From an uncultured Hyphomicrobiaceae bacterium (GTDB lineage: Bacteria > Pseudomonadota > Alphaproteobacteria > Rhizobiales > CALHAX01), in contig CALHAX010000016.1 in NCBI GenBank assembly GCA_937931785.1, positions 1-38,717 on the forward strand: a stretch of 38,717 nt of DNA. The letters are read 5' to 3'. Below the pieces are notes generated by a model, which saw only the letters and a list, made by a program, of their open reading frames with translations, searched no databases and was not told the origin of the DNA. The position numbers and the translations under genes were made by a program. This document shows, one piece after another, positions 18,234-27,327 of this stretch (position 1 is its first letter; each line of letters begins with the position of its first letter).

Positions 18234-18827
18234 TCAGTCTTCACCCAGCGTATCGCGGAGCTTAGCCAAAGCGGCAAATGGCTTTTCGGCAGCACGATCT
18301 GCCTCGGTGTCGGTGGCGACGCTGCCGAATTCGACGCCCGGTTTGCGCGGGTGTGGATCAACAGCCATTACCAGCGCCTGATGAACCAACGCCCCGACCG
18401 CAAGCCGGCCGTCGACGATCGGTTCCGGGTCGGGCGTGTCATCATCGATTTCGGCCTCGGTCCCTCGTTCACTGTCCCACGCCTCGATTTGCGCAGGAGG
18501 CCAGAACTCGGCGTCCACAGTTTCGTCTATAAGAACGTCAAAGGGCTCCACCGTCACGACACACGTTTGAACGAGGTTCAGCCGCAGCCGCAACGTACCT
18601 GTCACACGCCCGCGACGGGCCGGTGCCAGGTTGATGTCGCATATGAGCGATTTGCAGGCGTCGACTTCGAGTTCTTGTTCGACCCAGCGACAGACCTCGT
18701 CCGAACCTTCAATCCGTCGCTTGAGCTCATCCCCGACATGCGCCATCGGGATCAGCCAGGGTGTGCCTGTGAACGGCGTATCCGGCTGCTCCTGCGTTTC
18801 AGCTGCGTTCGTCGTTTCAGCGGACAT
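18234..18827 (-). CDS. YceD/DUF177 family protein
   Basis: 197 residues from the ATG at 18827. The frame is open for 28 more codons, but the sequence GGGGAGAGAGCGC just upstream gives a good ribosome site for this start. DUF177 features are visible: an N-terminal TPWLIPMAHVGDELKRRIEG, a central RVTGTLRLRLNLVQTCVVTVEPFDVLIDETV, where the conserved Cys and the strand following it lie, an acidic stretch, and a C-terminal KPFAALAKLRDTLGED, which is shared by many members. The family is linked to 23S rRNA metabolism in plants and bacteria, but its biochemistry is unclear. The start overlaps the end of the upstream chaperone gene by 11 bases, suggesting translational coupling. Confidence 0.88.
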   Translation of the reverse strand: MSAETTNAAETQEQPDTPFTGTPWLIPMAHVGDELKRRIEGSDEVCRWVEQELEVDACKSLICDINLAPARRGRVTGTLRLRLNLVQTCVVTVEPFDVLIDETVDAEFWPPAQIEAWDSERGTEAEIDDDTPDPEPIVDGRLAVGALVHQALVMAVDPHPRKPGVEFGSVATDTEADRAAEKPFAALAKLRDTLGED

Positions 18828-19395
18828 GCGCTCTCTCCCCGCCCAGATCCGGGAACGTGACAACGCCACGCTCCACCACATCTGTCGTATCAATTCCGTC
18901 AAGATGAGCAATCATGGCATGAACGTACCCACCAAGGGCTCTGGACTGCGCAATGGATGCATCCGAAGCCGCACCACCGTCACCGGTTTCCTCCCCAAAG
19001 ATATTACGCCGCAATGCTGCTGCAAGCACATCCGCATCTTCGGAGCGGACGCCCTTTCCATAGGCATCAAGGCGTCCATAAAGCCCTTCACTGGCCGTAC
19101 GCATCTTTTTCGGCACGCTGGTATCACCAACGCCCATTTCGCGCATGATATCGTCCATATCTCCGAAGAACCGCTCCACCAGTTCACGCCCGACCGTTTC
19201 ACTGGCACCGGCCGTGCCGAGCCGCTCCAGCACGCCAAACACATGCAGGCAGATCATCTCGAACCGCCCACTGACATTGTCTTCAACACCAAAGGTGCGA
19301 TAAAACTCCGGTTGGCGTGCTTGCGACACAATCGAGCCGTAAAGCTTGTTCGCGACACGGCGTTGGCTGGATCGCGTCTTGATCCACTGGAACAT
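18817..19395 (-). CDS. ubiquinol-cytochrome c chaperone (CBP3/UQCC1-like)
   Basis: 192 residues from the ATG at 19395 (MFQWIKTRSSQRRVANKLYG), preceded by AGAAGG. The frame is open 40 codons further up, into sequence antisense to the bamE leader and without family resemblance. Matching features of the Ubiq_cyt_C_chap domain are IVSQARQPEFYRTFGVEDNVSGRFEMICLHVF, a long helical region (quoted here in part), then FFGDMDDIMREMGVGDTSVPKKM. Mitochondrial Cbp3 helps translate and assemble cytochrome b; the alphaproteobacterial homologue is presumed to assist bc1 complex assembly at the membrane. It is first of the run towards yceD-plsX-fabH-ihfA and diverges from bamE. Confidence 0.9.
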   Translation of the reverse strand: MFQWIKTRSSQRRVANKLYGSIVSQARQPEFYRTFGVEDNVSGRFEMICLHVFGVLERLGTAGASETVGRELVERFFGDMDDIMREMGVGDTSVPKKMRTASEGLYGRLDAYGKGVRSEDADVLAAALRRNIFGEETGDGGAASDASIAQSRALGGYVHAMIAHLDGIDTTDVVERGVVTFPDLGGERAHVR

Positions 19396-19611
19396 TAGGG
19401 GAACCTTCTGAAGAACGAACGCATTTGCGATCTCGCCACGTGCCGCAGCGTGGAGGACCAACGCGAACGGCAACTTTCCGAACGACCATAGTTCGGGATA
19501 GAGTTGCAGCGCCATGCGATTCTTTTTCGCGGGGTGCGCGTTCAGGATGTCAGAAAGTCATTGGACATGAAACCACGCCACGACACAAAGCGACATTGCA
19601 ATGCATCGCAG

Positions 19612-20094
19612 ATGTCACAATCAGCGGTCCGCGACCGGTTCACAGCGACCGTAGCTGCGGTTGCTCTTGCGACAACGATCTCCGCATGCGCACCAACAGT
19701 CAGCAAGCACGGGCACTTGCTATCACAGGCCGATCTCCAGGAGATCCAGCCAGGGGCGAGCAAGGAGCAGGTGCAGACATCGCTCGGAACGCCAGACACC
19801 ACATCAACGGTGGGCGGGAACAACGCCTACTACTACATCTCTTCGACACGCGAGCAGCGCGCGTTCATGAAACCGACAGTGACCGACCGTCGTGTTGTGG
19901 CCGTCTACTTCGACCAGTTTGGCACAGTGGAGAATGTCGCGCGCTACGGTTTGAAGGATGGCAAGGTCTTCGACTTCATTTCCCGCGAAACACCCACCCA
20001 TTCCCGCGACCTTGGTGTGATCCAGAAAATCTTCCGCGGCATCGGCACCCCGAACGCCCCACCCGGCTCAAAGATCGGCAAGGGTCCCATCTGA
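19612..20094 (+). CDS. bamE: outer membrane protein assembly factor BamE
   Basis: 160 residues from the ATG at 19612, chosen because it gives a compact lipoprotein signal peptide ending T-I-S-A-C, with Cys26 lipidated. ATGs at 19567 and 19504 would add long polar leaders. The SmpA/OmlA core follows: LSQADLQEIQPGASKEQVQTSLGTPD (the conserved region around LGTPD), then GGNNAYYYISS and RRVVAVYFDQFGTVENVARYG. As part of the BAM complex, it helps insert beta-barrel proteins into the outer membrane. The C-terminal extension with GIGTPNAPPGSKIGKG is also common in alphaproteobacterial members. It diverges from the bc1 chaperone gene. Confidence 0.92.
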   Translation: MSQSAVRDRFTATVAAVALATTISACAPTVSKHGHLLSQADLQEIQPGASKEQVQTSLGTPDTTSTVGGNNAYYYISSTREQRAFMKPTVTDRRVVAVYFDQFGTVENVARYGLKDGKVFDFISRETPTHSRDLGVIQKIFRGIGTPNAPPGSKIGKGPI

Positions 20095-20333
20095 GGATGG
20101 TGGTGAGGTAGCATCTCGTACCGAAGGCGAACGGTGATGTTCGCTCTGTGCCCAACTGCGGACTATTTTTACTCCTGATCGGAGTTTCGCTTGGTGCCCA
20201 AAGCCGTAATGACTGGTCTGGCTCGATGTGGTAGAGTCGATAGTTCGCAGGCTCATGCTGCATCACCCGCGCGCTTTTCGCTGCCTCTCCTATAAATCGA
20301 GACTTATGCCGACCAAAGTAGAATAGGAACGAT

Positions 20334-21260
20334 CTACCCATCTGGTTGGATATGTTTGTAGAGGTATTCGAGCCGCGCACTGCAGGATTTTCGCTGAGCT
20401 TTTTTTAACTCCTCTCGCCTGTCAATCTCCATTTGCGACGATGATATGGTTGGTGTCGACGCTGTACCAACACGGCCTATATCGGGTTTCCCAAGCCAGT
20501 ACTTGATCCATTCAAACCCTTCGGGATGGTACGTGTCGTAAGAGAGTTCCCTTTGATTGCGCAAAAGGAAAGCCATTGCCGGTTTCAATCCTTTGCAGAT
20601 CGCGGATTGATCGACGATGGCGATTGCAATTGAGAGGCGAAAGTGCATCTCGTTCTTCCGCTCGTGCCAGTCGTCACGGTCCAAATCGAAACGATAGAAA
20701 TAGATGCTCGTTTCACTAAGCCTGGCGTTGGCCACGGCTGGCGCGAGAAAACGCAGCGCAAGACACAAGCGATGCCGGTACGAATGTATTGGCAGGATAT
20801 ACTCTCGAAATATTCTTCCAGCGACGGGATCTGACAGGGCATCTCGCAACTCAGGATATAAATTATAAAATCCCCGATGCTCGTATACGACAGCTTTGTG
20901 ACAATGGATGTTTTCGATCAGGCGGTCGTGGGCAATGCGATGATCATGAGGCAGCCCCTCGACAAATTGTTGTTTAAGATAGCGTTGCCATGGACTGTCT
21001 TCCTCAAACAAGCGCATGAGGCTCACAATGTCTGTGCCATCCGAGGAACGGAGTGTGCCATAAGGGGAGTTGCTAGAAGGGATAGCTTTAGAACGGCTTT
21101 TGCTATAGGCGATCGCATTTCGCTTGATCTTTTCGTTGAAGCTTCGCACGTCGGCAATGAACTCCCTCGCATGCTGAGATTGAGCATGCGCTAAGTGAAC
21201 CATGCTACAAACGATTATCGAGCTAAATATAGCAGAAAATAAGAGCTCCTTGATAAGCAT
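20334..21260 (-). CDS. secreted hypothetical protein
   Basis: 308 residues, not recognised. A clear signal peptide (positive LIK, hydrophobic core, cleavage near AHAQ at about residue 26) indicates export. GGGAGG lies about six bases upstream of the ATG, a strong ribosome site supporting a real gene. The mature part is mostly helical, rich in His, Arg and Tyr, with spaced cysteines (IHCHK, HRLCLA, AICKGL, KSCSAR), consistent with disulphides in the periplasm. There are no catalytic motifs I recognise. It lies alone between bamE and a small plus-strand gene, with AT-richer DNA than the housekeeping genes around it. The function is unknown. Confidence 0.7.
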   Translation of the reverse strand: MLIKELLFSAIFSSIIVCSMVHLAHAQSQHAREFIADVRSFNEKIKRNAIAYSKSRSKAIPSSNSPYGTLRSSDGTDIVSLMRLFEEDSPWQRYLKQQFVEGLPHDHRIAHDRLIENIHCHKAVVYEHRGFYNLYPELRDALSDPVAGRIFREYILPIHSYRHRLCLALRFLAPAVANARLSETSIYFYRFDLDRDDWHERKNEMHFRLSIAIAIVDQSAICKGLKPAMAFLLRNQRELSYDTYHPEGFEWIKYWLGKPDIGRVGTASTPTISSSQMEIDRREELKKAQRKSCSARLEYLYKHIQPDG

Positions 21261-21399
21261 TCACGCCTCCCGGTTGGTGCCCTCGCACTAGATGGACGCC
21301 TCTTCTGCAATATCGTCGTTAGCTACCAAGTAGTACGCAAGGTTACAATCCATTTTTACTTAGTGTATAAATGTGTCCGCAATCAGTTGTGGAGAATAA

Positions 21400-21699
21400 A
21401 TGCTAACTAAAAATATCGATCGAACCGGTGAGAGGTGCCGAGCAATCGCGAATGCCCTGTCGGATGCTTCCCTTAAGCTGGCAAGACTCCAGCAGGAAAT
21501 TCAAAATGTAGAATCCGAAATCCAGGCACTTCCGTCACCGTCCTTTCTCGCGGCGGCGGGCGACAGGGATCCGTATCGAGCACACAGGGAGGAAAATATT
21601 AGGCTAGACGTCCTCAAACGGGAGGAAGAACTTTTGAAACGCCGACACCAGGACTTGAGGAACGACTACACAATCAGTGGGTGTGATGCTTTGGGCTAG
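21400..21699 (+). CDS. small coiled-coil hypothetical protein
   Basis: 99 residues, not recognised. GGAG lies about seven bases upstream of the ATG, a good ribosome site. Heptad-like LARLQQEIQNVESEIQAL and a charged helix LDVLKREEELLKRRHQDLR suggest an antiparallel coiled coil joined by a loop containing PSPSFLAAAGDRDPYRAHR. There is no signal peptide or membrane segment, so it is probably cytoplasmic. It diverges from the secreted hypothetical gene with about 140 bases between the starts. The two could be related as a small insertion between bamE and hppA. Confidence 0.6.
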   Translation: MLTKNIDRTGERCRAIANALSDASLKLARLQQEIQNVESEIQALPSPSFLAAAGDRDPYRAHREENIRLDVLKREEELLKRRHQDLRNDYTISGCDALG

Positions 21700-22002
21700 A
21701 CTGTTACTTTTACGGTGCTTTGCGCTTCATCGACAGTCAATCATCATGGTAACTTTGATAAGTGTGACTGGGCATCTTTGAGTACCATTGTCCACCACTG
21801 GTTACGGCATGTTCTGAGATCAACTTTCTCATTGCATACATCCGGAGTGTTTCTCTTCGGGCCCAGCCCGCAACACCCCTCCCTGAGCATTACACGTCAG
21901 ATACTGTTCCACTCGGACATCACGCAAACCGCACTCCGCCCCCAAACAAAAAAGGCCCCGGATCGCTCCGGGGCCTTTGCGTTTTTGTCCGTTCTGCCTG
22001 GA
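21700..22002. other. intergenic region downstream of hppA
   Basis: About 300 bases without a credible gene. Apart from the strong hairpin at 21951-21978, I see no repeats, no RNA gene and no convincing reading frame. Confidence 0.5.
21945..21978 (-). terminator. strong Rho-independent terminator of hppA
   Basis: A perfect 12-bp stem (arms 21951-21962 and 21967-21978) closes on a four-base loop TCGC. Read on the minus strand, the stem is followed by a T-rich tail (complement of aaacaaaaaa, 21944-21953). It lies 25 bases after the hppA stop. The plus strand also has GCGTTTTT after the stem, so it may act in both directions. Confidence 0.9.
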
Positions 22003-24120
22003 CTAGTGCGCGAGCACAGCCAGCAGAAGAAGCGCGACGATGTTCGTGATCTTGATCATCGGGTTAACGGCTGGACCGGCGGTATCCTTGTAGGGATCAC
22101 CAACGGTATCACCCGTGACGGACGCCTTGTGGGCTTCCGAGCCCTTGCCACCATGATTTCCATCCTCGATGTACTTCTTGGCGTTGTCCCATGCACCACC
22201 ACCGGCAGTCATGGAGATCGCGACGAACAGTCCCGTTACGATCACACCAAGCAGCATGCCACCAAGTGCAGCAAAGCCCTGCCCCGGTCCCGCAATCCAG
22301 TTGATCACGAAGAAGCAGACAATCGGCGAGAGGATCGGCAGAAGTGACGGGATCATCATTTCCTTGATCGCAGCCTTGGTCAGCATATCAACCGCGCGAG
22401 CATAGTCCGGCTTAGACGTACCGGCCATGATGCCCGGATCCGCCTTGAACTGCCGACGCACTTCTTCAACGATCGCCCCGGCTGCACGGCCAACGGCCAT
22501 CATGCCCATGGCACCGAACAGGTATGGCAGCAGACCGCCGAAGATCAGACCGACCACGACGTATGGGTTGGTCAGTGCGAAATCGACCGTCATGCCGTGG
22601 AAGAAAGTTCCCGGCTCGGCGATGGCGATGAAGTGCTTGAGGTCTTCGTTGTACGCCGCAAACAACACCAGAGCACCCAGACCGGCAGAACCGATCGCGT
22701 AGCCTTTGGTGACGGCTTTGGTCGTGTTGCCAACAGCGTCGAGTGCGTCTGTCGTGTTGCGCACTTCGTCCGGCAGTTCCGCCATTTCAGCGATGCCGCC
22801 AGCGTTATCCGTCACTGGACCAAACGCATCAAGCGCAACCACCACACCGGCGAGCGCCAGCATCGTCGTGACTGCAATGGCAATCCCGAACAGACCAGCA
22901 AGCTGGAACGTCACGATGATGCCGGCGATGATGACCAGAGCCGGAAGCGCTGTCGCTTCCATGGACACAGCCAGACCCTGGATCACGTTCGTGCCGTGCC
23001 CCGTTGCCGAGGCCGCGGCCACACTCTGCACAGGACGATAATTCGTCCCCGTGTAGTATTCCGTGATCACGATGATCAATGTCGTGACGACAAGACCAGC
23101 CGCCCCGCACCAGAACAGGTCCATGCCCGTGAACGACGTGTTGCCGACCACGAGAGCCGTATCCATGCCGATCATGTAATCCGTGACCGGCCACAGGGCA
23201 GCAAGTGATAGAACGCCCGTGGCAATGAAGCCCTTGTAGAGCGCCCCCATGATCGACTGGTTCGAACCGAGACGGACGAAAAACGTACCGATGATCGAGG
23301 TCACCACACACACGGCACAAATCGCCAGTGGGTAGACCATGATGTCGGTAACGTTGGACGCAGCCGCGAAGTAGATCGAGGCCAGAACCATCGTTGCCAC
23401 AACGGACACGACATAGGTTTCGAACAGGTCGGCCGCCATGCCGGCACAGTCACCGACGTTGTCGCCCACGTTGTCAGCAATCGTTGCCGGGTTCCGCGGA
23501 TCGTCTTCCGGAATTCCGGCTTCCACTTTACCGACAAGATCGCCACCAACATCCGCACCCTTGGTGAAGATCCCGCCACCGAGACGCGCAAAAATGGAGA
23601 TCAGCGAGGCCCCGAAACCAAGCGCGACGAGACCGTCAATCACAGTTCGGTCGGTTGAAGCATAACCCATGAAGTTGGTCAGAACCGCAAAGTAGACGGC
23701 ACACCCGAGCAGTGCGAGGCCAGCAACAAGAAGCCCCGTCACCGCACCCGCCTTGAAGGCCACGGCAAGACCAGCGCCAAGGCTTTGGCTTGCAGCCTGC
23801 GTGGTGCGAACGTTGGCACGCACCGAAACAAGCATACCGATAAAACCGGCTAGGCCCGAAAGCACGGCACCAATGGCAAAACCAATCGCCACTGTCATTC
23901 CGAGAAGCGCCGCCACGATCGCGAACATGATGATGCCCGTGATCCCAATGGCCGTATATTGCCGTGTCAGGTAGGCGGTTGCGCCTTCCTGAATGGCTGA
24001 CGCGATTTCCTGCATACGCTCGTTGCCCGCATCCGCCGCCATAAGCGACTGCGTGGCCCAAGCACCATAAACGATGGATAACGCCCCACAGGCGATAATC
24101 CCCCACATCACCATATCCAT
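22003..24120 (-). CDS. hppA: membrane-bound H+-translocating pyrophosphatase, K+-independent type
   Basis: 705 residues with about sixteen membrane helices. It couples hydrolysis of PPi to proton pumping across the cytoplasmic membrane. Substrate-site motifs are complete: [40 protein letters not shown] and, near the C-terminus, [47 protein letters not shown] (cited in part). The segment [21 protein letters not shown] carries Lys and, three positions on, Thr at the sites that are Ala and Gly in K+-dependent enzymes, so this one is expected to be K+-independent (family knowledge). It is monocistronic: a strong terminator follows it, and about 200 bases separate it from the MFS gene upstream. 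Confidence 0.97.
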   Translation of the reverse strand: MDMVMWGIIACGALSIVYGAWATQSLMAADAGNERMQEIASAIQEGATAYLTRQYTAIGITGIIMFAIVAALLGMTVAIGFAIGAVLSGLAGFIGMLVSVRANVRTTQAASQSLGAGLAVAFKAGAVTGLLVAGLALLGCAVYFAVLTNFMGYASTDRTVIDGLVALGFGASLISIFARLGGGIFTKGADVGGDLVGKVEAGIPEDDPRNPATIADNVGDNVGDCAGMAADLFETYVVSVVATMVLASIYFAAASNVTDIMVYPLAICAVCVVTSIIGTFFVRLGSNQSIMGALYKGFIATGVLSLAALWPVTDYMIGMDTALVVGNTSFTGMDLFWCGAAGLVVTTLIIVITEYYTGTNYRPVQSVAAASATGHGTNVIQGLAVSMEATALPALVIIAGIIVTFQLAGLFGIAIAVTTMLALAGVVVALDAFGPVTDNAGGIAEMAELPDEVRNTTDALDAVGNTTKAVTKGYAIGSAGLGALVLFAAYNEDLKHFIAIAEPGTFFHGMTVDFALTNPYVVVGLIFGGLLPYLFGAMGMMAVGRAAGAIVEEVRRQFKADPGIMAGTSKPDYARAVDMLTKAAIKEMMIPSLLPILSPIVCFFVINWIAGPGQGFAALGGMLLGVIVTGLFVAISMTAGGGAWDNAKKYIEDGNHGGKGSEAHKASVTGDTVGDPYKDTAGPAVNPMIKITNIVALLLLAVLAH

Positions 24121-24324
24121 GGCTGAAGGTCCTTCTTTTTTGAATTGTTGATAGGCTCGTCAGGCGATGAGTGCCTGGAGTATCAGCCCCAAACTCTGCC
24201 CCCACTGGCAGGGACGAATTGCGCGCGGAACCTGCCAAATTTGGAGCCTGTGCGCAACCGGAACACGCGCATTACTTTCGTCTGAGGGTTAGCCGTGTTG
24301 CGGATACTTGATGCAACACACCGT

Positions 24325-25560
24325 CTAGGACGCTGCAACACCTGTTGGGCGGGTCCGCGAGAGCACAAGAACAAGGAACACGGTCAGGATCACGAACGGG
24401 AAAATCGTCAGGTTCACGCCGTTCCAGCCCGACACAAACAGCAGCTTTCCAGACATGAACGAGGCAAAAGCGACAAACGAAAACACCATGAAGTCATTGA
24501 AAGCTTGGACTTTTCCGCGTTCTTCCGCTGTGTGGAAATCCGTAACCTTCGTCGTCGCCCCGATGAATGCGAAATTCCAGCCAAGGCCCAGCAAGATCAG
24601 GCCGATGGTGAAATGGCCAACGCTGATTCCGGACAGCGCGGTTATCGCGCACCCCACGAGACACACAAGGCCAGCCACAATCACGCGATCCCGCCCAAAC
24701 CGCGCAATCAAATGACCTGTGAAGAAACTCGGCACATACATCGCCAGCACATGCCAGCGAATCACGCCTGCAGCGTCATTGACCGTATGACCGCAGAAAA
24801 TCACCATCGCCAGCGGGGCTGCCGTCATGACGAGATTCATCATGCCGTAGCTCACCATCCCGGCCGCAATCGCCGCGCAAAGCTGACGTTGCTTTAGAAT
24901 TTCGAACAGCGGTCGCCCGCTCCCCGGGCCGAACGGTGCGGACTTCGGTTTGGGAATCTGGAGAAACGCCAACAAGATGATGGCGAGCGCTGTTATGGCG
25001 CTACAAGCGACAAACGCACCCGCATAGAAGACGGGCGCCAGCATGCCCTGCGTCGTCAGGATCATCTGCGGCCCAAGCACCGCCCCGGCAACACCGCCCA
25101 CCAAAACCCACGAGATCGCTTTGGGTCGAAAGTCAGCACTCGCAGTATCCGCTGCACCGAACCGGTAATGCTGACCAAATGCCATGTACGTTCCGTTGAA
25201 GAAACATCCAAGGCATAACAGCCAGAAATCCTGCTGATAGATCGCGTACACCGTGATCAGCGATCCGATCAGTCCAAGCACGGCCCCGAACATAAAACCC
25301 GGGCGGCGCCCAACCTTGTGCATCATCAGCGCACCGGGCGCGGTGGACAGCGCTGCACCAAGCACCATCGCGGTGACCGGAAGCGTCGCCAGCGATTTGT
25401 CGAGCGCAAACGTGTTCCCGAGAATGCTGCCCAGCGTGAACACTGTGATCGCGTTGATGCCATAGAGCGCCTGGGCACAAGCCAGCAAAATGGCATTCCG
25501 CGCCGCAAGACGATCGTCGTAAGCTGGTGCGGAGCCTGCACCGAGTGCTGCATCTGTCAT
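24325..25560 (-). CDS. MFS transporter
   Basis: 411 residues with about twelve hydrophobic helices and a central hydrophilic loop (PKPKSAPFGPGSGRP). The loop between helices 2 and 3 reads MMHKVGRRPGFMFG, the MFS motif-A region in a variant form (G-R-R-P-G). The second half has an equivalent LIARFGRDRVIVAG. It is a secondary transporter in the cytoplasmic membrane; the substrate is not known. It begins nine bases after the thiL stop and is the last gene of the glyA-nrdR-rib-nusB-thiL run, so export or import of a cofactor-related compound is conceivable, but only on the basis of position. Confidence 0.87.
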   Translation of the reverse strand: MTDAALGAGSAPAYDDRLAARNAILLACAQALYGINAITVFTLGSILGNTFALDKSLATLPVTAMVLGAALSTAPGALMMHKVGRRPGFMFGAVLGLIGSLITVYAIYQQDFWLLCLGCFFNGTYMAFGQHYRFGAADTASADFRPKAISWVLVGGVAGAVLGPQMILTTQGMLAPVFYAGAFVACSAITALAIILLAFLQIPKPKSAPFGPGSGRPLFEILKQRQLCAAIAAGMVSYGMMNLVMTAAPLAMVIFCGHTVNDAAGVIRWHVLAMYVPSFFTGHLIARFGRDRVIVAGLVCLVGCAITALSGISVGHFTIGLILLGLGWNFAFIGATTKVTDFHTAEERGKVQAFNDFMVFSFVAFASFMSGKLLFVSGWNGVNLTIFPFVILTVFLVLVLSRTRPTGVAAS

Positions 25561-25569
25561 GGCGTGCGC

Positions 25570-26571
25570 TCAGAAATGGTCGTGTCCGGTTTTCTCGAAC
25601 ACCATAGGCTGTCCATCCACATCACGCACGATCAATTCGCCCGGCGCATCTGTGACATGTCCGATGCGGGTAACGGTTGCCTGCCCAACGGCTTTGACCG
25701 CAGCCTCGAATGCTGCCACGCGCTCTCGCGGCACAGTCAGGAGAGTCTGATAGTCATCGCCACCTGTCAAAGCAGTCCACATGAGCGATGCATGACCGTC
25801 TGAAAGACGGCGAAGTTCTGCCGACACGGGGATCAAGCCTGCCGTAAATTCCATCCCGACGCCAGAACCGACACACATGCGAGTTGCGTCGCGAACAACA
25901 CCATCCGAGATATCCATGGCAGCGGAGGCATGATCCCGGATCACCGCAGCCAATGAAACCGGAGGCGCTGGGCGATGGTAGGCACTGATGAATGCCTCAC
26001 GGGCTTGCGGGGACAAATGAACGTCGGCCAGCAAAGGCGCGTTCGTCAGAACCGCAAGCCCGAGCGCACTGTTGCCAACGGTTCCCGTAACAAACACAAC
26101 GTCGCCTGGGTGTGCGGTGTTTCGGCGAACCATCGAGCCCGACGGCAGCTCACCAATGGCTGTGACAGAGATCATGAGTGGATGATCACCAGAAGTAATA
26201 TCTCCTCCCGCCAGCTTGCCTTCGGCCCATTCTCCAATGCCCGCGATCAATCGTCGGCACCAGTTTTTTTGCGAATCGCGTGGCAGCGACAAGGAGAGAA
26301 TAAAGGCAATTGGCACGGCACCTTTCGCAGTCAGATCGGAAACGTTGACCGCCAGCGCCTTGAAACCGATGTCTTCCGGCTCATCGCAGCTTCGAAAATG
26401 CACATCACCAACAAGCGTATCGTTGGTGATCACCAGATCCATGCCCGGTGGTGGCGTCAGGCACGCGGCATCGTCCTTGAGATCGAGTGCGGCAGCGCAG
26501 CCCTTTGCCAGCGGACGCAGAAAATCGCGGATGATCTCCTCTTCGGAGGCAATAGCTTGATCGTCTGGCAT
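25570..26571 (-). CDS. thiL: thiamine-monophosphate kinase
   Basis: 333 residues from the ATG at 26571 (MPDDQAIASEEEIIRDFL). Fourteen more open codons upstream come from the inverted-repeat element and are unlikely to be native. It phosphorylates thiamine monophosphate to thiamine diphosphate using ATP. AIR-synthase-like features are LKDDAACL (metal-binding Asp pair), VITNDTLVGDVHF, KALAVNVSDLTAKGAVP, KLAGGDITSG, GDVVFVTGTVGNSALGL and AAMDISDGVVRDATRM. The C-terminus holds ALTGGDDYQTLLTV. The placement after nusB is a common alphaproteobacterial arrangement. A ~190-base gap holding the repeat separates it from nusB. Confidence 0.95.
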   Translation of the reverse strand: MPDDQAIASEEEIIRDFLRPLAKGCAAALDLKDDAACLTPPPGMDLVITNDTLVGDVHFRSCDEPEDIGFKALAVNVSDLTAKGAVPIAFILSLSLPRDSQKNWCRRLIAGIGEWAEGKLAGGDITSGDHPLMISVTAIGELPSGSMVRRNTAHPGDVVFVTGTVGNSALGLAVLTNAPLLADVHLSPQAREAFISAYHRPAPPVSLAAVIRDHASAAMDISDGVVRDATRMCVGSGVGMEFTAGLIPVSAELRRLSDGHASLMWTALTGGDDYQTLLTVPRERVAAFEAAVKAVGQATVTRIGHVTDAPGELIVRDVDGQPMVFEKTGHDHF

Positions 26572-26585
26572 GGCAACACCCCCTA

Positions 26586-26733
26586 CGTCATGCCGGCGAA
26601 GGCCGGTATCCACGGCTGCATAGCCTACGCAAAGTCAGATGGGCCAGAACGTGTTCGCAGACACTTCTCATCGTCCCGCCCTGTAACATTCTGGACGAAC
26701 CCGTCTTGGATCTCGGCCTGCGCCGCGATGACG
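26586..26733. repeat. 148-bp inverted-repeat element (MPAKAGIHG-type dispersed repeat)
   Basis: The arms 26586-26611 and 26708-26733 are imperfect inverted repeats (CGTCATGCCGGCGAAGGCCG against the complement of the right arm). The left arm translates on the plus strand as MPAKAGIHG, a sequence frequently mis-annotated as protein in proteobacterial genomes because the repeat is dispersed in many copies (family knowledge). It sits in the nusB-thiL gap and does not interrupt either gene. No transposase is present, so it would be a non-autonomous, MITE/REP-like element. Confidence 0.75.
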
Positions 26734-26760
26734 GATTATGGTGATCGTTGGAGTGCCAGA

Positions 26761-27327
26761 TCACGTCTTTTTGTCGGCGGCTCCGCTGTGCACCTTTTCG
26801 ATTTCGGCGCTGCGGCGCTGACGTGCAAGGCGATCCAAAACCGCGTTCACGACCTTGGGCTCCTCGCCATCGAAAAACGCATGCGCAATGTCCAGGTACT
26901 CGCTGATCACAACACGCACTGGCACGTCATCCCGCGCGACGATTTCATAGGCGCCAGACCGCAGGATTGCCCGCATCGTGCTATCGATCCGTGCCAGTCG
27001 CCACCCCTCCGCAAGATGTTGCTGAATGAGCGGATCCACATCAAGCTGCCGTGCAACGACACCACGGGCAATGTCTTCAAACAACGCGCTATCGAATGGT
27101 GTATTCTCGGAGCTGGCGCCATCGTCATCTGCCACCTCCGCCACAACCGGATCGTCTTCTTCAAGACGCGTGGACTTAAACTCAGACAGAATCTCGTTGA
27201 GATCTGTTTGTGCGATATCCATCTGATAGAGCGCCTGGACGGCCATCAAACGGGCGCGACTCCTGCGTGCGGCACGCCCGGCCTGATGCCGTTTATTGGC
27301 TGCGGATTTTGTATCATCGGAGCTCAC
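26761..27327 (-). CDS. nusB: transcription antitermination protein NusB
   Basis: 188 residues, longer than E. coli NusB (139). It has the arginine-rich N-terminus [21 protein letters not shown], which is the RNA (boxA) contact, and the helical core with [25 protein letters not shown] and [33 protein letters not shown] (cited in part), the family's most conserved stretch. About 35 extra acidic residues sit between helices near 45-85. With NusE (S10) it binds boxA RNA during rRNA transcription. Its ATG overlaps the ribH stop by four bases, the usual ribH-nusB coupling. Confidence 0.95.
   Translation of the reverse strand: MSSDDTKSAANKRHQAGRAARRSRARLMAVQALYQMDIAQTDLNEILSEFKSTRLEEDDPVVAEVADDDGASSENTPFDSALFEDIARGVVARQLDVDPLIQQHLAEGWRLARIDSTMRAILRSGAYEIVARDDVPVRVVISEYLDIAHAFFDGEEPKVVNAVLDRLARQRRSAEIEKVHSGAADKKT

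Noticed and set aside
22597-23208. 203-codon plus-strand open frame inside hppA
   Set aside because: It lies antisense within a fully conserved membrane pyrophosphatase gene; composition is His/Arg-rich as expected for a shadow frame.
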